Below, in pieces: positions 15,379-23,798 of a stretch of 37,768 bases of DNA. A program made the translations under genes and the position numbers. The notes under the pieces are model-generated. The model saw only the letters and a list, made by a program, of their open reading frames with translations, was not told the origin of the DNA and searched no databases. The stretch is taken from contig DKWR01000038.1 in NCBI GenBank assembly GCA_002491825.1, positions 48,233 through 86,000 on the forward strand, given 5' to 3'. The stretch's first letter is position 1. The number at the start of each line of letters is the position of its first letter. Source of the stretch: Ruminococcaceae bacterium UBA7147 (lineage in GTDB: Bacteria > Bacillota > Clostridia > Oscillospirales > Acutalibacteraceae).

Positions 15379-15984
15379 TTGCTTTGGTTGTATATTTTGC
15401 TCGGAATCCTTCTTGTATTATTCCTGTTGCTTTTGATGCCTGTTAAGCTTAAAGCAACCTATAATGAAGATTTCAGGTGTGTTCTAAAAATCGGCTTTGT
15501 AAAATTTTCACTTTATCCGCCAAAGCCGAAGAAGAAAAAAAAGAAGAAACTGAAAAAAGCTGACGAGGAACAAAAAAGTGAAGAGACGAAAAAGGAAAGC
15601 TTTATTAAAGAAAAGGGCATTTCGTGGCTCATTGATTTGATAAAAAAGATTGCAGACCTTGCAGTCGGTGCATTAAAAGACTTTTTCAGGCACATAATAG
15701 TTAAAAAGCTTTTGTTAAGCATAAGTATTGCAGGAAGTGACGCCGCAGATACCGCAGTAAAATACGGTTACTGCTGTTCGGCTGTTTATCCTGCTTTCGG
15801 AATAATTGTCGGTGCTGTAAAGTGTAAAAAATACGGCGTTGACATTTCACCGAATTTTGAAGAGAAAGCAAAATCCGCAGTAGATATGGAGCTGGAAGCA
15901 AGAATAAAAATACTCTGGCTTTTAGCGCTCGTAATCAAACACGGAATTAAAGGATTAAAACTTTTAATAGATTTAAAGAATTGA
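15379..15984 (+). CDS. DUF2953 domain-containing protein
   Basis: This 201-residue protein has one N-terminal membrane helix (about residues 2-23), then a Lys-rich charged stretch with KKKKKKKLKKADEE. A C-terminal DUF2953 region follows, with DAADTAVKYGYCCSAVYPAFG and the ending ARIKILWLLALVIKHGIKG. In Firmicutes this family sits next to the sporulation gene ytfJ (gerW), as it does here. Its biochemical role is not known. The start is taken as TTG at 15379, 7 nt after AAAGGAGG; no ATG fits. The stop is 11 bp before gerW, so the two are cotranscribed. Confidence 0.85.
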   Translation: MLWLYILLGILLVLFLLLLMPVKLKATYNEDFRCVLKIGFVKFSLYPPKPKKKKKKKLKKADEEQKSEETKKESFIKEKGISWLIDLIKKIADLAVGALKDFFRHIIVKKLLLSISIAGSDAADTAVKYGYCCSAVYPAFGIIVGAVKCKKYGVDISPNFEEKAKSAVDMELEARIKILWLLALVIKHGIKGLKLLIDLKN

Positions 15985-15995
15985 GGAGAATGATT

Positions 15996-16427
15996 ATGGA
16001 ACATCCGATTGGAAACCTTATGGACACAACAATGAATAAAATCAAGGAAATGATTGATGTCAACACCATCGTAGGCGAGCCGATTACTTCACCTGACGGC
16101 ACATTAATCATTCCCGTTTCAAAGGTAAGCTACGGCTTTGCTTCGGGAGGTTCCGACCTTCCTACAAAGAAGGAGAATAAAGATTGCTTCGGCGGCGGCA
16201 GCGGCGCAGGCGTAACAATTCAGCCTGTTGCATTCCTAACCGTTTACAAAGGCGATGTAAAGCTGATTCCCGTTGATAAGTTTGAGGGCACTCCCGACCG
16301 TCTTGTCGGAATGATTCCCGAGGTTATCGATAAGGTAAAGGAAATCTTCAAAAAGGATGATAAGAAAAAGCATTCAAAAGCCGATGATGATTTTTCCGAA
16401 ATCACAATGGATGATACCGACATCTGA
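15996..16427 (+). CDS. gerW: GerW family sporulation protein (YtfJ)
   Basis: This 143-residue protein matches the GerW/YtfJ family. Family segments are MDTTMNKIKEMIDVNTIVGEP, then VSKVSYGFASGGSDL, a Gly-rich GGGSGAGVTIQPVAFL and a Lys/Asp-rich tail. In Bacillus subtilis GerW is a forespore protein needed for normal spore germination. Its presence suggests the organism forms spores or recently descends from a spore former. The ATG at 15996 follows GAGGAG; an upstream TTG in frame overlaps the DUF2953 stop. The next gene is a D,D-carboxypeptidase. Confidence 0.93.
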   Translation: MEHPIGNLMDTTMNKIKEMIDVNTIVGEPITSPDGTLIIPVSKVSYGFASGGSDLPTKKENKDCFGGGSGAGVTIQPVAFLTVYKGDVKLIPVDKFEGTPDRLVGMIPEVIDKVKEIFKKDDKKKHSKADDDFSEITMDDTDI

Positions 16428-16442
16428 TTTGTAATGTAATAA

Positions 16443-16480
16443 CACACCCTCTTTCGGCATAAAAATATGCTGGAGGTGTG
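16443..16480 (+). promoter_or_regulatory. Hairpin that covers the Shine-Dalgarno of the carboxypeptidase gene
   Basis: CACACCCTC pairs with GGAGGTGTG (8 of 9 positions, one of them wobble). An inner stem GCATA / TATGC has loop AAAA. The right arm contains the GGAGGTG ribosome site of the gene starting at 16484, so folding would hide it. Confidence 0.7.
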
Positions 16481-16483
16481 ATT

Positions 16484-17617
16484 ATGAAAAGGATAGTTTC
16501 GGTTGTTTTGTCGGTGCTTTTCGTGTTTGCATATTCAGTTCCTGTCAAGGCAGAAAATAATGCAAAAGTTAAGGTTTCGGCTGAAGCCTATGTGCTTTAC
16601 TGCACTGATAACGGACAAATTATCAGCTCAAAAAATGAGAATAAAAAGATGAAGCCTGCCAGCACAACAAAGATTATGACTTCCTTGCTTGCGCTTGAGG
16701 AGGCTTCGTCACGAAACAAAAAAGTAAAATTCAGCGAAAAGATGATTGCCGAGGGCAGTTCAATGTACCTCAAGGTCGGCGACGTTGTAACGCTGAAAGA
16801 CCTTGCGGCCGGAATGATGATGGCGTCTGGCAACGATGCGGCAAACGCTTCGGCTCTGACAATTTCGGGGAGTACCGAAAAATTTGCCGATAAAATGAAT
16901 AAGAGAGCAAAGCAAATCGGAATGAAGAACACCCACTTTGTAACGCCGAGCGGACTTGATGATGATAACCACTACTCAACCGCCTACGATATGGCTCTGC
17001 TTATGTCCTACGCCCTTGAAAACGAGGACTTTGCAAAGCTCACCTCGCAAAAGAACGCAACCGTTGAATTTATTGAGCCAAGCTCGAAAAAAACAACCTA
17101 TTCAAATCACAATCGCTTGCTTTCTCTGTATGAATACTGCATAGGCGGCAAGACAGGCTACACAATGTCAGCCGGAAGATGCCTTGTTTCAGCGGCGAAA
17201 AAGGACGGCTTAACGCTTATCTGTGTAACACTGAACGACAGAAACGACTGGAACGACCACATTTCTCTCTATAACTACGGCTTTGAAAAATATTCTTGTT
17301 ATACTTCCGATGATACCTCATTTTTTGCCGACATTCCCTGCGTGGGAGGGAAAAGCGACAGCGTAACGGTAACAGGTGAAAAGCCTGTTTCAGTGGTTGT
17401 TTCGTCTGCTGACAAGGATAAGATTGAAAGAAAAATTTACCTTGACAGCTTTCTATATGCACCTATAAAGCAGGGCAATAATGTCGGCAGGATTGAATAT
17501 AGTCTGAACGGCAAAATGATTGAAGAAAACAAATTAGTCGCTGTTGACAGCGTTAATTCTAAAAAAGAAAATAAAAACATTTTTACAATGATAAAGGATT
17601 TGTTTACATATGGCTAA
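16484..17617 (+). CDS. D-alanyl-D-alanine carboxypeptidase (PBP5/DacF type, S11 family)
   Basis: This 377-residue exported serine carboxypeptidase removes the terminal D-Ala from peptidoglycan pentapeptides. The signal peptide runs through residue 23 (ending VKA). The three active motifs are S60-TTK63, SGN in MASGNDAANAS, and KTG in GGKTGYT. The C-terminal PBP5 domain follows, and a short helix-like tail (NIFTMIKDLFTYG) probably holds it to the membrane. A GTG at 16478 is in frame but lies in the Shine-Dalgarno, so the ATG is used. It is in the gerW operon and overlaps rluB by 8 bp. That context suggests DacB/DacF-like use in spore cortex or growth; a paralog is at 25709. Confidence 0.93.
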   Translation: MKRIVSVVLSVLFVFAYSVPVKAENNAKVKVSAEAYVLYCTDNGQIISSKNENKKMKPASTTKIMTSLLALEEASSRNKKVKFSEKMIAEGSSMYLKVGDVVTLKDLAAGMMMASGNDAANASALTISGSTEKFADKMNKRAKQIGMKNTHFVTPSGLDDDNHYSTAYDMALLMSYALENEDFAKLTSQKNATVEFIEPSSKKTTYSNHNRLLSLYEYCIGGKTGYTMSAGRCLVSAAKKDGLTLICVTLNDRNDWNDHISLYNYGFEKYSCYTSDDTSFFADIPCVGGKSDSVTVTGEKPVSVVVSSADKDKIERKIYLDSFLYAPIKQGNNVGRIEYSLNGKMIEENKLVAVDSVNSKKENKNIFTMIKDLFTYG

Positions 17618-18356
17618 AAACGAACCTATAAGACTTCAGAAATTCATATCACAATGCGGCGTAGCCTCACGAAGAAAGGCAGAGGAGCTTATTCTGGGCG
17701 GTCACGTCAAGATAAACGGCAAAACTGCAATTCTCGGCGACAAGGTAACACCCGCCGACAAGGTCTTTGTAAAAGGAAAAAGACTTGTTATGCCAAAGGC
17801 GCACTACCGCTATATTATGCTCAACAAGCCCAGAGGCTTTATCACCACAATGAGCGATGACCGTGGCAGAAAATGCGTAGCCGAGCTTGTCAAGGACGTG
17901 GGCGAGAGGGTTTATCCAATCGGCAGACTTGACAAGGACTCCGAGGGTATGCTTGTGCTGACAAACGACGGTGACTTTGCAAATAAGGTTATGCACCCGA
18001 AAAACGGAGTTTATAAAATCTACCGTGTAACGGTGCGCCCGTCAATTGACGAGGAACAGCTGATAAAGCTTGAAACAGGTGTTGAGCTTGACGGCAAAAA
18101 GACCGCCCCTGCAAGAGTTCACGTTCTGCATAAGGAGCAGGGAAGAGTCGTCCTTGAAATGATGCTTCACGAGGGTAAGAACCGTGAAATCCGCAGAATG
18201 TGCGAGGCAGTCGGACTGGAGGTTGCAAGACTTAAACGCACTCAAATCGGCTGTGTAAAAATGGGTATGCTCAAGCAGGGCGACTGGCGTGACCTTACGG
18301 AAATTGAGGTTAAAAAGCTCCTTGCAAGTCCTATTGTAAACGGAAAACCTATTTAA
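17610..18356 (+). CDS. rluB: 23S rRNA pseudouridine synthase RluB family
   Basis: This 248-residue RsuA/RluB-type pseudouridine synthase has an N-terminal S4 RNA-binding domain (IRLQKFISQCGVASRRKAEELI). The catalytic domain carries the signature IGRLDKDSEGMLVLTNDG with Asp108, and then GKNREIRRMCEAVGL. RluB makes pseudouridine 2605 in 23S rRNA. The ATG is inside the end of the carboxypeptidase gene (8-bp overlap). The order scpA-scpB-DUF2953-gerW-dac-rluB recurs in Clostridia. The distinction from RsuA (16S) or RluE rests mainly on this context. Confidence 0.92.
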   Translation: MAKNEPIRLQKFISQCGVASRRKAEELILGGHVKINGKTAILGDKVTPADKVFVKGKRLVMPKAHYRYIMLNKPRGFITTMSDDRGRKCVAELVKDVGERVYPIGRLDKDSEGMLVLTNDGDFANKVMHPKNGVYKIYRVTVRPSIDEEQLIKLETGVELDGKKTAPARVHVLHKEQGRVVLEMMLHEGKNREIRRMCEAVGLEVARLKRTQIGCVKMGMLKQGDWRDLTEIEVKKLLASPIVNGKPI

Positions 18357-18495
18357 TGTTTACAATTATTTTCTTTTCAGAAAAAATCTATAGAATACAG
18401 TAGAAATTTGACCTTACAATTTTACAATATATTTTATTATTTCTTATAATAAATATATAAACTGTTCAAAGTTGAAAAAATGCATAGCTTTTTTC

Positions 18496-18524
18496 TTGTA
18501 CTTTTATTCAAGATAGGATATAAT
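18496..18524 (+). promoter_or_regulatory. Promoter of the carboxyltransferase operon
   Basis: TTGTAC (18496-18501) and a perfect TATAAT (18519-18524) are 17 bp apart. The leader to the first gene is about 65 bp. The rest of the 240-bp gap after rluB is AT-rich, and I see no clear terminator in it. Confidence 0.75.
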
Positions 18525-18594
18525 GTAAAATGAAAAATTAGTATGCGGTATTCTGTTACCGTGTATTCAATACATAGTATTGGAGGATCTTAAG

Positions 18595-19908
18595 ATGAGT
18601 ATTGAAAAAATCAATCAGGCAAAGGCTGAAATTGCTTCGACTTCCGCTTACAAGACAATTACGGAGTTTTTTGACGCTGAAAGCTTTTGTGAAATTGATG
18701 CGTTTGCAAAATCAGGCGAAGGCTTTGCCGAGGTTGTTGCAGGCTTCGGAACAGTTGAAGGTATGCCTGTTTACGCCTTTGCACAGAACAGCGACATCTG
18801 CGGCGGCGCAATGAGCAAGGCGCAGGCCGCAAAGCTTAAAAAGCTTTATGACCTCGCACTTAAAACAGGTGCTCCCGTTGTCGGCTTTTACGACAGCATC
18901 GGCGGCAGACTTTCACAGGGCACAGAGCTTCTTGCAGGCTGCGGTGAGGTTCTTAACAGTGCGGCTGCTCTTTCAGGCGTAGTTCCGCAGATTTCCGTAG
19001 TTTTAGGTACTTGCCTCGGAACATCGGCTCTTAACGCAGTAAGCGCAGACATTGTTATTATGAGCGAAAAGGCACAGCTTTCACTTTCTGTAACAGGCGA
19101 GAATTCAAGTGCAGAATACAATGCCGAAAACGGTATTGCCGCTATGATTGCGAAGGATACTCAGGAAGCAATTGAAATGGCTAAAGAACTTATGCTCTAT
19201 CTTCCTTCCAATAACCTCAATATGGCTCCACAGTCATTTGAAGAAGCTCCTGCTGAGGACGGCTGCGGTTGTATTGTAAGCAGAACAATCGACGGCAACA
19301 GCAAGGTTAAGCTTTTCAACAATTACGGTAAAAATGCAAATGTTCGTCTTGCACGTCTCGGCGGACAGGTTGTAGGTATTGTTGCAACAAAGGGCGGTAT
19401 GCTTGATTGCAAGTCAACTACAAAGGTTGCGAAGTTTGTCCGTTTCTGCGACGCTTTCTCTCTTCCCGTAATTTCATTTGTCAACTGTTCAGGATTTAAG
19501 TCAATCAAGTGTGCCGTAAAGGCGGCTTCGGCTTATGCAGAGGCTACAACAGTCAAGATTTCAGTTGTAACAGGCAAGGCTATCGGTTCGGCTTATATTG
19601 CACTTGCAGGCACAGGCGCAAACGCAGACGTTGTTTATGCACTTCCCGAGGCTGTAATTTCACCTGTCAATGTTGAGGCGGCGGCATTTATTATGGCTCC
19701 CGAAGCAATGAAGGTGCCCGTTGAACAGCAGAGCGCAGCAGCAGAAAAGTTTGCAGAAGAAAATCTTTCGGCATTCAATGCCGCACAGAACGGTTACGTT
19801 GACGGAATCGTTGAAGAAGGACAGCTCCGTCAGACTCTTATTTCTGCTCTCGATATGCTTTCAGGCAAGCGTGTTCCCACTCTTTCAAAGAAACATTCAA
19901 CAATTTAA
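18595..19908 (+). CDS. Divergent carboxyl transferase domain protein (12S / MmdA-like)
   Basis: This 437-residue protein has the two crotonase-like halves of acyl-CoA carboxyltransferases, as in transcarboxylase 12S or methylmalonyl-CoA decarboxylase alpha. The N-half holds VVAGFGTVEGMPVYAFAQ and APVVGFYDSIGGRLSQG. The C-half holds KVAKFVRFCDAFSLPVISFVN and AYAEATTVKISVVTGKAIGSAY. It is shorter than usual (about 510). The segment after FVNCSGF lacks the PGTxQEYxGIIRHGA loop that I recall in this family, and the usual GGAR is GGR. The substrate may therefore differ. It is followed by a biotin carrier and a 5S-like subunit, which form a complete biotin-dependent carboxyl-transfer set. Confidence 0.85.
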   Translation: MSIEKINQAKAEIASTSAYKTITEFFDAESFCEIDAFAKSGEGFAEVVAGFGTVEGMPVYAFAQNSDICGGAMSKAQAAKLKKLYDLALKTGAPVVGFYDSIGGRLSQGTELLAGCGEVLNSAAALSGVVPQISVVLGTCLGTSALNAVSADIVIMSEKAQLSLSVTGENSSAEYNAENGIAAMIAKDTQEAIEMAKELMLYLPSNNLNMAPQSFEEAPAEDGCGCIVSRTIDGNSKVKLFNNYGKNANVRLARLGGQVVGIVATKGGMLDCKSTTKVAKFVRFCDAFSLPVISFVNCSGFKSIKCAVKAASAYAEATTVKISVVTGKAIGSAYIALAGTGANADVVYALPEAVISPVNVEAAAFIMAPEAMKVPVEQQSAAAEKFAEENLSAFNAAQNGYVDGIVEEGQLRQTLISALDMLSGKRVPTLSKKHSTI

Positions 19909-19927
19909 GATATATTCATATTGCAGC

Positions 19928-19947
19928 GAGCGACGCCCTCGTCGCTC
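19928..19947 (+). repeat. Short palindromic repeat, GAGCGACG type, copy 2
   Basis: Stem GAGCGAC / GTCGCTC has loop GCCCTC, between the 12S-like gene and the biotin carrier. It matches copy 1 at 13233-13252. Confidence 0.75.
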
Positions 19948-19996
19948 AAATATCATAATTGATTTATAAACTTGTTAAAATAAAGGGGAAATTAAA

Positions 19997-20365
19997 ATGA
20001 AGAATTTAAGAATCACAGTAAACGGCACAGCATATGACGTTCAGGTTGAAGAACTCGGCTCTTCTTCCGCTCCTGCAGCAGCACCCGCAGCCGCTCCCGC
20101 TGCAGCTCCTGCTCCTGCGGCAAAGCCCGCAGCTCCTGCCGGTGCAGCAGGCTCCGTTGTCGTTAAAGCTCCTATGCCCGGTACTGTTGTAAACGTAGTA
20201 GTTTCCGCAGGTCAGGCTGTAAAGGCAGGCGACGACCTCGTATTTATCGAAGCTATGAAGATGGAAACTCCCGTAAAGGCTCCCCAGGACGGCACTGTCG
20301 CAACTATTGATGTTGCAAAGGGCGAGTCTGTTGACTCAGGTAAGGTTTTAGTAACTCTTAACTAA
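19997..20365 (+). CDS. Biotin carboxyl carrier protein (1.3S-like / OadG-type biotinyl subunit)
   Basis: This 122-residue protein has a short N-terminal strand region (LRITVNGTAYDVQVEEL), then an Ala/Pro-rich flexible linker at about residues 25-50, and a biotinyl domain from about 53. The biotinylated residue is Lys88 in EAMKMET, flanked by the usual PMPG turn. It carries carboxybiotin between the two catalytic subunits next door. The linker is typical of swinging-arm carriers. The Shine-Dalgarno AAAGGGGAA precedes the ATG. The repeat hairpin at 19928 lies upstream. Confidence 0.95.
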   Translation: MKNLRITVNGTAYDVQVEELGSSSAPAAAPAAAPAAAPAPAAKPAAPAGAAGSVVVKAPMPGTVVNVVVSAGQAVKAGDDLVFIEAMKMETPVKAPQDGTVATIDVAKGESVDSGKVLVTLN

Positions 20366-20393
20366 TTAATAACTGACGAAAGGGATGTCCAAA

Positions 20394-21797
20394 ATGGCAA
20401 AGAAAATTAGAATCACCGAAACTGCCCTGCGTGACGCTCACCAGTCACTTATAGCTACAAGAATGACAACAGAGGAAATGCTCCCTATTCTTGATAAGCT
20501 TGACAAAATCGGTTATTATTCACTTGAGTGCTGGGGCGGAGCAACATACGATGCTTGCCTTCGTTTCCTGAATGAAGACCCGTGGGAAAGACTTCGTACA
20601 ATCAAGGACCATTGCCCCAACACAAAGCTCCAGATGCTTTTCAGAGGTCAGAATATGCTCGGTTACCGTCACTATGCCGATGACTGCGTTGAATACCTTG
20701 TTCAGCGTTCGATTGCTAACGGTATTGACATTATCCGTATTTTTGATGCTCTCAACGATATTAAGAATTTACAGACAGCTATCAAGGCGGCTAAAAAAGA
20801 GGGCGGCCACGCACAGGTTGCAATCAGCTACACAACAGGTCCCGTTTTCACTGACGAGTACTATGTTGAGTATGCAAAGAGAATTGCAGACGCAGGCGCT
20901 GACTCAATCTGCATTAAGGATATGGCGGCTTTGCTTACACCGTCAAAGACAGAAAGCCTTGTAAAGGCTATCAAGGCGGCACTTCCCGAAATGCCTTTAC
21001 AGCTCCATACTCACTATACATCAGGTCTTGCATCAATGTGCCTGTTAAAGGGCGTTGAAGCAGGTGCAGACGGTATCGACACCGCAATCAGTCCCCTCGC
21101 ACTCGGCACATCACACGCTCCCACAGAGTCTATGGTTGCCGCTTTACAGGGCACTGAATTTGATACAGGACTTGACATTAAAGCACTTGCAGAAATCCGT
21201 GCTTACTTTATGACTCTTCGTGAAAAATACATTGAATCGGGACTGCTCGACCCCAAGATGCTTGCAACAGATGCAAAGGCTCTTATCTATCAGGTTCCCG
21301 GCGGTATGCTTTCAAACCTTCTTTCACAGCTTAAGCAGGCAGGCAGAGAGGACGACCTCGACAAAGTGCTTGAGGAAGTTCCGAGAGTAAGAGAGGATTC
21401 GGGTTATCCGCCTCTTGTAACTCCCACATCACAGATTGTCGGCACACAGGCTGTATTCAATGTAATCACAGGCGAGCGCTACAAGATGTGCACAAATGAG
21501 TTCAAAGGTCTTGTAGCAGGCGAATACGGCACAACTCCAATGCCTATTGACGCCGAATTTCAGAAAAAGATTATCGGCGACAAAAAGGTTATCAACTGCC
21601 GCCCTGCCGATTTGCTCGAGCCGGAGCTTGATAAGCTCAGAAGCGAAATCTCCGAGTGGATGGAACAGCCCGAGGACGTTCTTTCATACGCACAGTTCCC
21701 GAAGGTTGCCCTTGACTTCTTCGAAAAGAGAAGAAATGCCAAGGCAGGCATCAACGGCGACAAGCTCGACAAAGAAAATATGGTTCACCCCGTTTAA
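20394..21797 (+). CDS. Oxaloacetate decarboxylase alpha / pyruvate carboxylase subunit B-like carboxyltransferase (5S-like)
   Basis: This 467-residue protein is the pyruvate/oxaloacetate-side carboxyltransferase. It is a TIM barrel with a C-terminal PYC_OADA domain. ETALRDAHQSL at the N-terminus holds the metal Asp; ICIKDMAALL holds the Lys expected to be carbamylated; LHTHYTSGL supplies the metal His pair. It has no biotinyl domain, in line with the separate carrier just before it. An ATG at 20385 is in frame but touches the Shine-Dalgarno; 20394 gives better spacing. The set resembles transcarboxylase 12S-1.3S-5S, or a split oxaloacetate decarboxylase whose beta subunit is elsewhere or absent. 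Confidence 0.93.
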   Translation: MAKKIRITETALRDAHQSLIATRMTTEEMLPILDKLDKIGYYSLECWGGATYDACLRFLNEDPWERLRTIKDHCPNTKLQMLFRGQNMLGYRHYADDCVEYLVQRSIANGIDIIRIFDALNDIKNLQTAIKAAKKEGGHAQVAISYTTGPVFTDEYYVEYAKRIADAGADSICIKDMAALLTPSKTESLVKAIKAALPEMPLQLHTHYTSGLASMCLLKGVEAGADGIDTAISPLALGTSHAPTESMVAALQGTEFDTGLDIKALAEIRAYFMTLREKYIESGLLDPKMLATDAKALIYQVPGGMLSNLLSQLKQAGREDDLDKVLEEVPRVREDSGYPPLVTPTSQIVGTQAVFNVITGERYKMCTNEFKGLVAGEYGTTPMPIDAEFQKKIIGDKKVINCRPADLLEPELDKLRSEISEWMEQPEDVLSYAQFPKVALDFFEKRRNAKAGINGDKLDKENMVHPV

Positions 21798-21810
21798 CAT
21801 TTTAACAATT

Positions 21811-21840
21811 AAGCTCCTCCGATTTTCGGGGGAGCATTTT
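21811..21840 (+). terminator. Intrinsic terminator of the carboxyltransferase operon
   Basis: Stem GCTCCTCCG / CGGGGGAGC (one wobble) has loop ATTTT and is followed by ATTTTAG. It lies 15 bp after the stop codon. Confidence 0.85.
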
Positions 21841-21939
21841 AGTATAATAATAAGTAAAAAATCATCATCGGGTATTGATACGGTGAAGATTTTATGATAA
21901 TATATTATTGTATAAATTTGTTTATTGAAAGGCTTTAAT

Positions 21940-22449
21940 ATGAAATATTGTAAAAAATGCAAACACCTGCACAATGACAGCGAGGAATTATGCACTGCCT
22001 GCAAAAAGCCTCTTTATGAAATTACCGATGAAAACACACCTGTATACATAATGTCCGCAGGCGGATTTGAGCTTCAGCGTATAAAAACTGCTCTTGAGGA
22101 CAGTAAAATCCCCTGCGACAGTATTCCACAGAAGTATACAACCTCTGCAAAGGCTGTAACGGGATACGACTCATCATATCAGGATATTATGGTGCCCTAT
22201 GCCGCTTATGAAAAGGCTTACGACGTTTTAATCGGAATCGGTGCAATAAAGGACGGTAATGAAGAAATTGTTGATGATACTGTCGACAATTCCGAGTATA
22301 ACGCCGAAATGGAAGAGTTTGAACAAATGGATTCCAAAAAGCGTATGTTAGTACGAATAGTATCTGCAATTTTTCTGATAATGATTTTTGCATTTGTTAT
22401 ATACGGAACCGACTTTATAACAGGTTTTATTAAAGGTCTTTTCTCATAA
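21940..22449 (+). CDS. Zinc-ribbon, DUF2007-like membrane-anchored protein
   Basis: This 169-residue protein starts with a zinc ribbon: CKKC at residues 4-7 and CTAC about 14 residues later. A middle domain follows with VYIMSAGGFELQRIKTALEDSKIPC, like the DUF2007 signal-transducing fold, and then an acidic stretch. A single C-terminal membrane helix (about 145-162) and a short tail follow, so the soluble part is probably cytoplasmic. The exact family and role are not known. The ATG at 21940 is preferred over an in-frame TTG at 21925, which overlaps the likely ribosome site GAAAGG. No operon partner is evident; metY follows after 51 bp. Confidence 0.7.
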   Translation: MKYCKKCKHLHNDSEELCTACKKPLYEITDENTPVYIMSAGGFELQRIKTALEDSKIPCDSIPQKYTTSAKAVTGYDSSYQDIMVPYAAYEKAYDVLIGIGAIKDGNEEIVDDTVDNSEYNAEMEEFEQMDSKKRMLVRIVSAIFLIMIFAFVIYGTDFITGFIKGLFS

Positions 22450-22500
22450 TCTAATGAAACTTTACCACTCAAAATTTTACGATAATGGAGATAAAATATT

Positions 22501-23772
22501 ATGAAAATCGAAACAAAATGCCTTCATTCAGGCTATGAACCAAAAAACGGAGAGCCAAGACAGATTCCTGTTTATCAGAGCACAACATTCAAATATGACA
22601 CCAGCGATGAAATGGGTAAACTTTTTGACCTTGAAGCAAACGGATATTTTTACACAAGACTTCAGAATCCCACAAATGACGCTGTAGCCGCAAAAATTGC
22701 AGATTTAGAGGGCGGCGTTGCAGGAATGCTCACATCAAGCGGACAGGCGGCTAACTTCTTTGCGCTGTTCAATATCTGCGAAGCAGGCAGTCACATTGTA
22801 GCCTCCTCATCAATTTACGGCGGCACATTCAATCTGCTCGGCGTTACAATGAAGAAGATGGGAATCGAGTGCACATTCGTTGACCAGAATCTTCCCGAAG
22901 AAGAGCTTGCAAAGGCTTTCAAGCCCAACACAAGAGCCGTTTTCGGCGAAACAATTACAAATCCGACTGTATCGGTACTCGACATTGAAAAGTTCGCTCG
23001 TCTTGCACATTCTCACGGTGTTCCGCTTATTGTTGACAACACCTTTGCAACTCCGATTAACTGTCAGCCGATAAAGTGGGGAGCAGATATTGTTACTCAC
23101 TCCACTACAAAATATATGGACGGTCACGCAGTCGGAGTCGGCGGCGCAATTGTTGACAGCGGCAACTTCGACTGGCTTGCACACGCTGACAAATATCCGG
23201 GACTTACAACTCCCGACGACTCGTATCACGGCATTGTTTATGCCGAAAAGTTCGGTAAACTTGGCTACATTACAAAAGCAACCTCACAGCTTATGCGTGA
23301 CCTCGGCTCAATCCAGTCACCGCAGAATGCTTTTTACCTTATGAACGGACTTGAGTCGCTCCACGTAAGAATGCAGCGCCACTGCGAAAACGCTCTCGCA
23401 ATTGCAAAATTCCTCAAATCAAACGACAAGGTTGCCTGGGTGGATTACCCCAACCTCGAGGGTGATAAGTATTACGACCTTGCACAGAAGTATCTTCCCA
23501 ACGGCTCATGCGGCGTTCTCGCTTTTGGCTTAAAGGGCGGCAGAGAACAGTCAATCAGATTTATGGATAGCTTAAAGCTTGCCGCAATTGCAACTCACGT
23601 AGCAGACGCAAAAACCTGTCTGCTTCACCCTGCAAGTCACACTCACCGTCAGATGACCGAGGAACAGCTCCTTGAAGCAGGCGTTGCACCCGACCTTATC
23701 CGTCTTTCAGTCGGTCTTGAAAATGTCGATGACTTAATCGACGACTTAAAGCAGGCTTTTGATAAAGTTTAA
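22501..23772 (+). CDS. metY: O-acetylhomoserine sulfhydrylase (MetY-type, Cys/Met metabolism PLP enzyme)
   Basis: This 423-residue PLP enzyme of the Cys/Met metabolism family uses sulfide and O-acetylhomoserine to make homocysteine. The PLP-binding Lys204 lies in HSTTKYMDGHAVGVGG. IVDNTFATP and the arginine-rich C-terminal IRLSVGLENVDDLIDDL are typical. The length near 425 residues and the start ETKCLHSGYEP fit MetY rather than the shorter MetB/MetC. I see no S-box or T-box in the 51-bp leader. Related lyases such as methionine gamma-lyase cannot be fully excluded. Confidence 0.9.
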   Translation: MKIETKCLHSGYEPKNGEPRQIPVYQSTTFKYDTSDEMGKLFDLEANGYFYTRLQNPTNDAVAAKIADLEGGVAGMLTSSGQAANFFALFNICEAGSHIVASSSIYGGTFNLLGVTMKKMGIECTFVDQNLPEEELAKAFKPNTRAVFGETITNPTVSVLDIEKFARLAHSHGVPLIVDNTFATPINCQPIKWGADIVTHSTTKYMDGHAVGVGGAIVDSGNFDWLAHADKYPGLTTPDDSYHGIVYAEKFGKLGYITKATSQLMRDLGSIQSPQNAFYLMNGLESLHVRMQRHCENALAIAKFLKSNDKVAWVDYPNLEGDKYYDLAQKYLPNGSCGVLAFGLKGGREQSIRFMDSLKLAAIATHVADAKTCLLHPASHTHRQMTEEQLLEAGVAPDLIRLSVGLENVDDLIDDLKQAFDKV

Positions 23773-23798
23773 GTTGATTAATTAACGGAGGGTACATT

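Noticed and set aside
19997..20365. CRISPR-like repetition in the biotin carrier
   Set aside because: The repeated GCAGCACCCGC-type words encode an Ala/Pro linker, not a repeat-spacer array.
22450..22500. Possible sulfur-responsive riboswitch before metY
   Set aside because: The gap is only 51 bp and shows no S-box, SAM or T-box structure.
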